Source: Candidatus Altimarinota bacterium (GTDB lineage Bacteria > Patescibacteriota > Gracilibacteria > BD1-5 > UBA2023). From it: a stretch of 8,552 nucleotides of DNA. Every line of letters begins with the position of its first letter. Position 1 is the first letter of the stretch. Position numbers and translations under genes: made by a program. Where the stretch lies: NCBI GenBank assembly GCA_003488655.1, contig DNKW01000040.1, forward strand, positions 1 to 8,552, given 5' to 3'. Shown here piece by piece: positions 1 to 6,585 of the stretch. Under the pieces are notes generated by a model that made no database searches, was not told the origin of the DNA, and saw only the letters and a program-made list of their open reading frames with translations.

Positions 1-638
1 TTACGAGTCCCCTCACGATCCGGGGTGAAGCACGGGGGTATTGGTTTTTCGAAGCGAGTTTTCCGGTAGTACTCACCGATAAAAAAGGGCGGGTTCTGAC
101 GGGAACCATCGCGACCGCCCAGAGCGAATGGATGACGGAGGAATTCGTGCCGTTCGAAGCGGTACTGAATTTTGAAGGCAGTCAGCTCCCGGAGGGCAAA
201 GGTATATTGGTGCTAAAAAGAGACAATCCCTCCGGATTGCCGGAGAACGACGATGCGCTCAAAGTTCCGGTATCGATAGGAATTTCCGGGACAAAAACGC
301 CGGTCGATGAAGAAGTACTTCGTCAACTTTTTATCGACTATGTAAGTTCCAATATCACGGAGATTATCGGTGCATATTCCACCAAAGAAGCGACCAATGG
401 GAAATGGTTTGCCGACGGCTTCGGATTCACTTCCGAGCGCCATATGTATGTGGATTTCGAGGACGGACATTTTCTTTTTCGTGCTCTATTGGAATGCGAG
501 AGTACGCCATTAACTTGTAAAACTTTGGCAATATTTGAGAAACAAGGAGCATGATGGATGGTTGTTGAGGGAAAGGATTCTCAAAAAAATCTTCCCATTA
601 TCTATAAATGGGCAAAAGACTATGAATGGCAGAGATAA
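1..638 (+). CDS. Gmad2 immunoglobulin-like domain protein, 5' partial
   Basis: The gene runs in from the left edge; the first complete codon is at base 3, giving 211 visible residues ending at TAA 636-638. The first ~95 residues match the Gmad2 fold (bacterial spore-germination-associated Ig-like domain). Visible signatures are SPLTIRGEARGYWFFEASFP, then WMTEEFVPF and the very typical KRDNPSGLPENDDAL. The ~115 residues after it form a separate domain that I do not recognise; it contains aromatic beta-strand-like segments and two Cys (in ECESTPLTC). TGA at 552-554 reads as Gly, and the extra 27 codons (GWMVVEGKDS...) continue the domain naturally. Family knowledge: Gmad2 proteins are usually exported or lipoprotein-anchored, often with other envelope domains; the anchor would lie upstream of this window. 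The methionine at 132 is inside the Gmad2 domain and is not the start. The domain call is firm; the function is unknown. Confidence 0.85.
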
Positions 639-661
639 AAATATTTTTAAGAGCAAATAAA

Positions 662-689
662 TTGCATTTTCCTTATTTTCCCATACAAT
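662..689 (+). promoter_or_regulatory. Predicted sigma70-like promoter for the PhnA/MGMT pair
   Basis: TTGCAT (662-667) and TACAAT (684-689) are separated by 16 bases, 32 bases before the ATG at 722. The spacing and the -10 shape recur at other genes here. It follows an AT palindrome, TAAAAATATTTTTA (636-649), at the stop of the preceding gene. This is a motif match only. Confidence 0.5.
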
Positions 690-721
690 TCCCACGCATT
701 TTACTCTTTATCTCAAACATC

Positions 722-931
722 ATGGATTCAGTAGAAACCAAAGACGCGCACGGAGCACTTCTCGCCGACGGAGACCAGGTTTTCCTCATCAAGGATCTCC
801 CGGTAAAAGGTTCCAAAACTATGCTCAAACAAGGAACTGTCTACAAGATTCGACTCACTGACGATGCAGAATTCGTGGACGCTCCGGGCGGACTCGTTCT
901 CAAGACGTGTTTCGTGAAGAAGAAAAAATAA
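722..931 (+). CDS. PhnA-domain protein, short form without zinc ribbon
   Basis: A 69-residue protein matching the C-terminal PhnA (YjdM) domain across nearly its whole length. Visible family motifs are DAHGALLADGDQV, the LIKDLPVKGSKTMLKQGT core and a Lys-rich end (FVKKKK). E. coli YjdM is about 110 residues with an N-terminal zinc ribbon; here there is no Cys pair and only the small beta-barrel-like domain remains. The family was named from phosphonate genes but has no proven role in phosphonate use, and I assign no reaction. ATG 722 is chosen because homology begins there. An upstream ATG at 626 would add an unrelated stretch overlapping the previous gene. It contains no in-frame TGA. The leader has no Shine-Dalgarno motif. 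The next gene follows after 6 bases, so the two are probably co-transcribed. Confidence 0.85.
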   Translation: MDSVETKDAHGALLADGDQVFLIKDLPVKGSKTMLKQGTVYKIRLTDDAEFVDAPGGLVLKTCFVKKKK

Positions 932-937
932 AACCCT

Positions 938-1255
938 ATGTTATCTTACATCTCTCCGATGTCTCCTCTCAGAACTGCTCTCTATAACACCATCCGGCTC
1001 ATTCCGCGAGGGAAAGTGGCTACGTACGGGATTCTCGCCAAACACTTTCATACCTCACCCCGAGCCATCGCAAGCATGCTTGCTGCAAATACTCTCCTTG
1101 ATACCTATCCATGCTATCGTATAATCCATACCGATGGACGAATCGGAGGATACCGAGAATGAACTGAAGAGAAGATACGGAGGTTGTATGCTGACGGAAT
1201 CAAGACAGTATGAGGGAAAATCGATTTATGAAAACATGAGTTTACGAAATTTTAA
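938..1255 (+). CDS. MGMT/ATL-family DNA-binding alkyltransferase-like protein
   Basis: A 105-residue protein covering the DNA-binding domain of O6-alkylguanine-DNA alkyltransferases. In order: PRGKVATYGILA (residues ~23-34, helix-turn-helix entry), SPRAIASML (Arg finger), PCYRII around Cys59, GRIGGYREG, and LYADGI. Three in-frame TGA codons (1160, 1211, 1229) read as Gly; the first is the family-conserved Gly of GGYRxG followed by the conserved Lys region. The stop is TAA 1253-1255. Classical MGMT has PCHRV, where Cys accepts the alkyl group. ATL proteins have Trp in place of that Cys. Here Cys is kept but the neighbouring His is Tyr, so repair activity is doubtful. The N-terminal domain of full MGMT is absent, as in ATLs. 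An alternative start is ATG 959 (residue 8). It lies 6 bases after the PhnA-domain gene. The family is sure; alkyl transfer versus damage flagging is open. Confidence 0.88.
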
Positions 1256-1256
1256 A

Positions 1257-1271
1257 GCAAATTTCATTTGC
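1257..1271 (+). terminator. Short hairpin after the MGMT-like gene
   Basis: GCAAAT (1257-1262) and ATTTGC (1266-1271) form a 6-bp stem with a 3-base loop, 1 base after the stop codon. It lacks a U-tract, and its right arm overlaps the next predicted -35 box, so termination here is weakly supported. Confidence 0.2.
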
Positions 1272-1295
1272 ACAAAAATCCATTTGAGATACACT
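1268..1295 (+). promoter_or_regulatory. Predicted promoter for the small Pro/Arg-rich gene
   Basis: TTGCAC (1268-1273), 16-base spacer, TACACT (1290-1295), with the ATG 31 bases further at 1327. The geometry is almost identical to the promoter at 662-689. The leader is pyrimidine-rich (TTTCTCATCTTCATCACTT) with no Shine-Dalgarno. Confidence 0.5.
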
Positions 1296-1326
1296 ATTCG
1301 GGTCTTATTTCTCATCTTCATCACTT

Positions 1327-1554
1327 ATGCCAAAACCTATTAAAAAAGAAGACGCTATCCTCACTATAAAAGAAGCAGAAGTACTTTCCGAAGCAGTCGA
1401 TACAGTAGAAGAAAAACCGAAAGCGATTCCTCCAAAACCTCCTATCTCCCGTTCCGGTCCGGCTTTTCCGCCCGTTCACCAGTTCCGTGGCTCACAGGCA
1501 GGTGCCATGAACAACCGCCAACGTCCCGGACGAGCCGCGAACAGAGGAAGATAG
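1327..1554 (+). CDS. Small Pro/Arg-rich basic protein, unknown function
   Basis: 75 residues ending at TAG 1552-1554; I do not recognise a family. The first ~35 residues are mixed-charge and may form a short helix (KEDAILTIKEAEVLSEAVD). The middle is Pro-rich (AIPPKPPISRSGPAFPP). The tail is an Arg/Gly/Asn stretch (NNRQRPGRAANRGR) resembling RGG-type, nucleic-acid-contacting disordered tails. That resemblance is compositional only. It has its own predicted promoter and the metallopeptidase ATG comes 29 bases after its stop, so they may share a transcript. No in-frame TGA. It is likely real: it has codon usage like its neighbours, a clean ATG, a promoter at the usual distance, and no competing gene on the other strand. 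Confidence 0.6.
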   Translation: MPKPIKKEDAILTIKEAEVLSEAVDTVEEKPKAIPPKPPISRSGPAFPPVHQFRGSQAGAMNNRQRPGRAANRGR

Positions 1555-1583
1555 GGATTTTCTTGTATTTTCTTCTCTTCATC

Positions 1584-2255
1584 ATGCCCAAAACTCCTCC
1601 TTTCGAGATTATACGAGCATCCCGGCGTTCCATCTCCATCCAAATTTCCAGAACCAAAGGACTTATCGTTCGTGCCCCTTTTTCCGTACCAGAGGATATT
1701 ATCCACGCTTTTGTGGAGCGGAAATCCGACTGGATACGAAAGCATCTATCACGACAGAGAGAACAAAAAGAACAGAGAAACACTATACTCTATCATCTCG
1801 GACAGCCCCATTCGTACGAATACAATCTCCTGCAAAAGGAAACGGTTCTCCGATTGGAATGAATGTTCGTTTTCTCAGGAAAGGTACGGGAAGCTTCCGT
1901 AGAACAGGTAATGATTACCAAGTGGTATCGAAAACAGGCACAACAACACCTGAACGAACGCGTTGCTCATTTTTCGGAAAAACATGGACTCAAATACGAG
2001 CAGATTCGCATCACGAGTGCGATTACCCGATGGGGATCGTGTAGTGGTTGTAACAATCTCAACTTCCCCTGGAGGCTTCTGATGGCGCCGGAGAAGGTCA
2101 TCGATTATGTGATAGTGCACGAACTCGCACATACCGTCCATAAGAACCATTCGTCTCGTTTCTGGACGCTCGTGGAATCGATTATGCCTGACTGGAAGAC
2201 ACATCGTACACACTTACAAGAGGAGGGGTGGAAATATACACTTCCAAAGTTTTAA
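1584..2255 (+). CDS. YgjP-type (DUF45/M48-like) zinc metallopeptidase
   Basis: 223 residues ending at TAA 2253-2255. The C-terminal half carries the YgjP/DUF45 signature: RWGSCSGCNNLNFPWRLLMA, DYVIVHELAH, and NHSSRFW. The zinc site is HExxHx5H: His179, Glu180, His183, with His189 as third ligand. The N-terminal ~90 residues (SRRSISIQISRTKGLIVRAP) match the family's beta-rich entry domain. One in-frame TGA (1860-1862) reads as Gly93. Under the standard code the gene would split into two false ORFs, neither complete. Family members are about 220-250 residues, so this is full length. Substrates of the family are poorly defined, and there is no signal peptide, so it is probably cytoplasmic. ATG 1584 is chosen because the MPKTPPFEII start precedes the conserved region directly; a TTG at 1563 would add seven hydrophobic residues with no support. 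Confidence 0.92.
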
Positions 2256-2262
2256 AAATCTC

Positions 2263-2290
2263 TTGTGTTTGGTTTTTATTTTGGTATATT
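2263..2290 (+). promoter_or_regulatory. Predicted promoter for the acyltransferase
   Basis: TTGTGT (2263-2268), 16-base spacer, TATATT (2285-2290), 52 bases before ATG 2343. A second -10-like TACAAT at 2319-2324 is nearer but has no matching -35. Confidence 0.4.
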
Positions 2291-2342
2291 CAAAACCAAG
2301 ATATTCTATCGGACTATTTACAATAAAAATCTCCTATTTTTC

Positions 2343-3500
2343 ATGTCTCAAGCACGTCCACTCCAGGGCTTCAACGGACTTCGAGCGCTCGCCTGTCTGA
2401 GTGTCGTCCTTTATCACCTGAATCAACACCGATCGGTTACCGACCTCGCTCTCTGGAATTGGAATCTCTATCAATTCGTCGAGATGTGGCCAATTGCCGT
2501 GAGTCTTTTTTTCATACTCTCAGCTATCACCAATTCTCTTCCTTTTTGGCGTGCTATTCTGAGAGATACACCGGTACCAAAAACCCGGGAGCTCTTTATC
2601 GGTCGTTTTTTTCGAATCGCTCCTGCCTATTATGCGGTGCTCATTTTCACCTTTCTTCTTTCCATCATCCTCAATGGATACAGTGATGGTGCATTGCTCC
2701 GCTTCGTAGCCGGTGCCACTTTTCTCGCATGGACCCACCCGTTCACTTTCTTTCCGGTGGATATCAATGGTCCTCTTTGGTACATATCCTACGATATGAT
2801 GGGAGCGATACTCGTTATGGGGACGATGAGTCTCATGGTTCGAGTACGAAAAATATTCATTCCTCTTGTTTTTCTTGCGACGGGCGGATTGCTTGTAGCG
2901 CTTCATTTTTGGTTTATAAGTCTTCCGTTTCCTGTTCTGGACGGGATAGTGTCCGAATGGTTCCCTGCCTATAATCCGTTTATTTTCGGACTTCATTTTC
3001 TCGTCGGAATCCTCGTCGCCTGAGCTCTGGTATGGCGAGAAAAAAATCATAGCCCCCATTCTCTCGGATATGATATACTTTTTATTCTCATAACCTTCCT
3101 GCTTTTTTCTTTTCTCTGGATGATACGTGAAGCCGGTGATTTCGACTACAGCTGGCTCCATGGCGCTCATCGATTTCCTCTTGTCACGATTATTCTTGCT
3201 CTTCTTGTTTTTATCGCCCCCAGCACAAAATATATCGGGAAATGGCTCGATAACCGTATTTTCCAGAGAATCGCCCGTCTTTCCTATTCCACCTACCTCT
3301 GGCACGCCATAGTCATCGTCCTTATGACACGATTTGCCTTCGGCTGACAGCACGACCTCCCGATGCCGGAGTGGCTCATATTGGCATGAGTAGCATTTTT
3401 TGGAGCTTTCTCTCTCGCCTGGCTCAGCTATACCTACATAGAAATACCAGTATCGAACTGGTGGAGAATTCGGTGCGAGAGGAAGAAAATGGAAGGATAA
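2343..3500 (+). CDS. Acyltransferase 3 (OatA/OafA-like) membrane protein
   Basis: 385 residues ending at TAA 3498-3500, with about ten hydrophobic segments, the normal size for a stand-alone acyltransferase-3 domain. Signatures in order: GFNGLRALACLSVVLYH, with the family's conserved Arg14 and His25; RFFRIAPAYY (~residues 89-98); GPLWYISYDMMGA; RLSYSTYLWH; and LSYTYIEIPVSNW at the C-terminus. Three in-frame TGA codons (3021, 3345, 3387) read as Gly227, Gly335 and Gly349. Without recoding, the protein would lose its last third, including the conserved YLWH and YIEIP segments. The family moves acyl groups, usually acetyl, across the inner membrane onto peptidoglycan, O-antigen or other glycans. 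There is no SGNH domain fused at the C-terminus, so a partner would be needed for OatA-type transfer. It lies just upstream of the secreted amidase-SpoIID gene, fitting an envelope role. The acceptor is unknown. Confidence 0.92.
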
Positions 3501-3501
3501 T

Positions 3502-3528
3502 TTGAAAAATTCTATTTTTCCATATACT
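3502..3528 (+). promoter_or_regulatory. Predicted promoter, leaderless or nearly so, for the amidase-SpoIID gene
   Basis: TTGAAA (3502-3507), 15-base spacer, TATACT (3523-3528). Only 7 bases separate the -10 box from ATG 3536, which would place the RNA 5' end at or next to the start codon. The next-best -10 boxes are poorer. Confidence 0.45.
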
Positions 3529-3535
3529 CATTCAT

Positions 3536-5806
3536 ATGAAAAAATATGTGTTTCTCACTCTCGTCGCTCTTCTTTTCCCGATATTTTCCCCTATCGGCGG
3601 GAGCTTTCATATAGAGAAAAAATATTCCTACGCTTCCGAGGAGCAAGTCCAGCATCTCAAGTTTAAAAATATCCCGGAACCGACTGCGAGCATCGACGGG
3701 ACGAAATCCCTCTCATTCTGGAAGCGCTCGACTGGAGCCGTTCGTTTTTCGTCTTCGGAAAATATGTTCATATTGAAGATTCCGAAAACATTTGACATAA
3801 AAGCGGGGAATAATCCCCTTCGGGTAAATCTCAGTGTAGATGGAAAGATATTTCCCCTTTCCATAGACTCTGATGGCGACGGACGAGACGAAGCATTCTA
3901 TTACACCGAGCCCCTCTTTTTGGATAAAACCGAACAAGTTTCCTATGTTATCGAAACAAGATCAGATATTCAGATTCCCGCCGTTTCCGTTATAGGACTC
4001 GATACCGATGCAAATAATCTCCGGGTGGCTTTTGGTTCGAATCTCGCAGAAGCGGCCGTCGGAACAGCCAATCCGAATATTATTAAACGAGCGGGCTGGG
4101 GAGCGGACGAATCTCTTCGTTATGAAGACAGTCCCCGATGGCAAGCGATATTCGCGAAGTTGGAAGCGAACAAAGATAAACCGAAATCCGACAAAACTCT
4201 CGCAAATGAGCTCAAAAACCAAACCATAGCAACGCATCTTGCCACCAATTTTCCCGAACAGGATCGGGCGATTGAAAGGATAGAGAGCGAGAATGGACAC
4301 CCTCTCGCGTGGCCGATACAGAAAACAAAACAGGTGGAACGAATCATTGTTCATCATACTGCCGAAAATAATCAGAACAACAAAGACGATCTCGGACTTA
4401 TCCGGGGGATTTACTACTATCATACCATCGTTCGCGGATGGGGCGATATTGGGTACAACTACCTCGTCGGACAACGCGGACAGATTTACGAAGGTCGTGC
4501 CGGGGGCGATTACAACGTGTCGGCGCACGCGCTCTGGAACAACAAGAGCTCCGTCGGGGTAAGCGTTATGGGGAATTTTATGACGGATGCTGTCGTGGCC
4601 GAACAGGAAAATGCAATAAAACAAATCGTGGAATATCTCTCCAAAAAATATGGAATCGATCTTCACAAGACTTCCATAGGACACAAAGAGTGTTCAAAAA
4701 ACGATTGTTTCATCAATGATTTCGCGGTTCCAAACCTCACGGGACATCGGGAAGTGGGATTCACAAGCTGCCCGGGAGGCAACCTCTTCGCTGTCGTGGA
4801 AAACATTCGCAAGACAGAGACGGCTTCCATCGGACGTTCTCTGGTTATCAATCCGAATTATGATTCCATCAAAATCGCTTCTATCACTCCTCCACAATCG
4901 CTCAATAAATGACCTACTGTCCGTATCCGCCTCTCTTATACCGGCTCAGTAATCCGACTCAAATCCGGAGATAACACTCTTCCGCGGCTCACCATCGGAG
5001 TGAATTCCTGAATCCTCAAAAAGAATCTGGAACTCCCTTTTGAAGCAAGTGGAACCGATAAGATTGCTCTCGTGGTCGGAAAGAAAAAGTACCCGTTCTC
5101 GAAAGTCGAACTTTCCGCAAACCTTATAGAAATCCCGAGTTGGAATCGTAAACCATCATGGGATACAAGCGGGCTTATGAATGATAATATATTCCGCGGG
5201 AAAATCTCACTTCTGAACGAGTGAGGAAAACTCGTCGTCGTCAACGAACTCCCGCTCGAGGACTATCTTCGGGGGATTGCCGAAGTCTCCAACGGAGACA
5301 ACGAGGAGAAGATCAAAACCATCCTCACGGCAGCTCGTTCGTACGCCTATTTCTACAGCTATCCCGAGAATCGTAAGTTCCCCGGCAAAACCTATGACGG
5401 ATCTGACAATCCCGATGAATTCCAAAAGTATCTCGGATATGGGTATGAGAAGCGAAGTCCCATGAGTTCCCGTCTCGTCGATATCACCAACGGACAGATT
5501 ATCACCTACGGGGGAGTTCCTATCAAACCCTGGTATTTCAGCGAGTCGAGCGGGCAAACCCTCTCCGCCAAGCAGTACTGCGAAAATCGTGTACAGAACG
5601 GAACCCTTGGGAAAAGCACTGTCTGCAAAGATATCCCCTACCTTCAGAGTGTCACCGATCCGGGAGGAGTCGGGCATACACAGAAGTGACACGGAGTCGG
5701 GATTAGCGGGATCGGCGCCACCTATCTCGCCAAGGATATGGGTTTCACATACGACCAGATTATCGCCTACTATCTCGATGGAGTGAAAGTGGAGAAGAAA
5801 TATTAG
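3536..5806 (+). CDS. Secreted N-acetylmuramoyl-L-alanine amidase - SpoIID fusion
   Basis: 756 residues ending at TAG 5804-5806. Residues 1-~24 are a signal peptide (MKKYVFLTLVALLFPIF). Residues ~30-175 are a beta-rich region with a DSDGDGRDE calcium-loop-like segment. An amidase_2/PGRP domain follows (starting RAGWGADES, ~residue 183, main body ~268-420). Its zinc ligands are visible: His273 of HHTA, His404 of GHRE and Cys412 of SCPG, plus the GYNYLVG strand. From ~460 comes a SpoIID domain: VNELPLEDYLRGIAEVS with probable catalytic Glu583, AARSYAYFY, WYFSESSGQT, and GHGVGISGIGA at 718-728. Four TGA codons (4910, 5009, 5222, 5687) read as Gly; the last is the first Gly of GHGVG. Family knowledge: such amidases strip stem peptides and SpoIID cleaves peptide-free glycan, so the two activities could act in sequence. 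The classic SpoIID zinc pair (His-Cys before Gln) appears replaced (DEFQ). Domain calls are firm; the cellular role is inferred. Confidence 0.93.
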
Positions 5807-5823
5807 TTTTTCACCCCTCAAGC

Positions 5824-5851
5824 TTTACAAAAAGTAAAAAAAACATACACT
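5824..5851 (+). promoter_or_regulatory. Predicted promoter for nrdR
   Basis: TTTACA (5824-5829), 16-base spacer, TACACT (5846-5851). It leaves a leader of about 105-110 bases that contains the REP-like repeat. The spacer is A-rich, which lowers specificity. A CATAAT at 5955-5960, 5 bases before the ATG, is a weaker leaderless alternative. Confidence 0.4.
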
Positions 5852-5869
5852 CTCAATTATTCAGAAAAA

Positions 5870-5904
5870 GAGATTGCCACGTCGCTACCGCTTCTCGCAA
5901 TGAC
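5870..5904. repeat. REP-like palindromic element in the nrdR leader
   Basis: An imperfect palindrome with ATTGC at 5873-5877 and GCAAT at 5897-5901 around a GTCGCTACCGCTTCT centre. Read on the minus strand it begins GTCATTGCGAG and ends GACGTGGCAATCTC. That is the form of a dispersed intergenic repeat I recall from several unrelated bacterial genomes (Rickettsia and various environmental bacteria). Copy number in this genome cannot be seen from one window. Confidence 0.55.
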
Positions 5905-5965
5905 AAGCCGTACAGATAGAGCAATGCTTCATTTCTGCACTACTAATTTCTCATCATAATTCCCT

Positions 5966-6412
5966 ATGCGCTGTCCGAAATGCAAGAACCTTGATACGAA
6001 GGTCATCGATTCCCGTATGACCGAGGATGGACAGTCCATCCGACGGAGACGTGAATGTGAGAAGTGCGAGGCACGATTCACGACTTTTGAGCGCCTCGAA
6101 TTTATCAACTTCCTCGTGACAAAGTCCGACGGGGAAAAAGAACTTTACGACCGTACGAAAGTACAGCGAAGCATCCTCATGGCATTCAGTAGACGAAGTA
6201 TGGATCATAATCAGATCGAGCAGATGATCAACGAGCTCGAGAACGAGTGGGCATCGAACAAGAAAGGGATTACCTCGAAGCGGATTGGAAAAGATATCCT
6301 TCATCGTCTGAAAGACATCGATGATGTCGCCTACATACGATTTGCTTCCGTCTACCATAACTTCGACAGTGCAGAGGATTTCGTGAATTTTATCAAGAGT
6401 GAGTTGGAATAA
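5966..6412 (+). CDS. nrdR: Transcriptional repressor NrdR
   Basis: 148 residues ending at TAA 6410-6412, matching NrdR over its full usual length (~150). An N-terminal zinc ribbon has Cys3, Cys6, Cys31 and Cys34 (MRCPKC...CEKC), with the DNA-binding Arg run RRRRECEKCEARFTTFER at ~26-43. An ATP-cone domain follows (~46-136): VTKSDGEKELYDRTKVQRSI, then VAYIRFASVYHNF. NrdR binds ATP/dATP and represses ribonucleotide reductase genes when dATP is high. No reductase gene lies in this window and I saw no clear NrdR box nearby, so its targets must be elsewhere. It has no in-frame TGA and would be annotated correctly under any code. The ATG has no Shine-Dalgarno; its leader TTTCTCATC resembles that of the gene at 1327. 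Identity is near certain. Confidence 0.97.
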   Translation: MRCPKCKNLDTKVIDSRMTEDGQSIRRRRECEKCEARFTTFERLEFINFLVTKSDGEKELYDRTKVQRSILMAFSRRSMDHNQIEQMINELENEWASNKKGITSKRIGKDILHRLKDIDDVAYIRFASVYHNFDSAEDFVNFIKSELE

Positions 6413-6484
6413 TACCTTAATTTTTAAAAACTCACATAAACTTGAAAGAACAATAGAATTCGAGTGCAAATCAAAGCTATTTAG

Positions 6485-6544
6485 CTCCCCTCGTGGGTCA
6501 ACCGGAGTGAACTGTACAACTGTACAGAGAACGAGGAAGCGGAG
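6485..6544 (+). other. Structured leader upstream of the PriA-like gene
   Basis: CTCC (6485-6488) pairs with GGAG (6541-6544) and CCTCGT (6489-6494) with ACGAGG (6531-6536), leaving an AAGC bulge on the right arm. Inside is a second hairpin, CTGTAC (6512-6517) with GTACAG (6522-6527), closing a 4-base loop. The GGAG arm is the only Shine-Dalgarno-like motif close to a possible start (TTG 6553) among the genes here, and the stem would hide it. No known RNA class is recognised. An alternative is that this is decaying coding sequence, since the PriA frame stays open back to 6457. Confidence 0.4.
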
Positions 6545-6582
6545 ATTTAAACTTGAATTCTGAAGTTATTTCAAGTTTAAAT
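6545..6582. repeat. 13-bp perfect inverted repeat at the PriA-like gene start
   Basis: ATTTAAACTTGAA (6545-6557) and its exact reverse complement (6570-6582) flank a 12-base loop. The right arm ends 3 bases before ATG 6586. The possible TTG start (6553) sits inside the left arm. Part of the arm, TAAACTTGAA, also occurs as a direct repeat at 6437-6446. Confidence 0.6.
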
Positions 6583-6585
6583 AAT

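Noticed and set aside
636..649. TAAAAATATTTTTA palindrome as a terminator after the Gmad2 gene
   Set aside because: It has no G/C pairs in the stem, so hairpin stability is poor.
626..721. N-terminal extension of the PhnA-domain gene from ATG 626
   Set aside because: It overlaps the end of the Gmad2 gene, its translation has no family match, and the predicted promoter lies within it.
1699..1707. DnaA-box-like TTATCCACG
   Set aside because: A single copy inside the metallopeptidase coding sequence, far from dnaA, with no second box nearby.
2520..3353. 277-codon open frame on the minus strand
   Set aside because: It lies opposite the acyltransferase gene. Its translation is charged and low-complexity with no family signature, and the plus strand shows clear conserved motifs.
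2343..3500. Split acyltransferase as a pseudogene with nonsense mutations
   Set aside because: Seven genes show the same TGA interruptions without frameshifts, each continuing in frame to TAA or TAG. A reassigned code explains all of them at once.
3962..4684. 240-codon open frame on the minus strand
   Set aside because: Shadow of the amidase domain; the plus frame carries the zinc ligands and signal peptide.
5207..5821. 204-codon open frame on the minus strand
   Set aside because: Shadow of the SpoIID domain; it shows no recognisable motif and no promoter or start context.
6413..6585. tRNA or known riboswitch in the nrdR-priA gap
   Set aside because: No T-loop or anticodon-arm pattern and no recognised riboswitch core; the pairing seen is simple nested hairpins.
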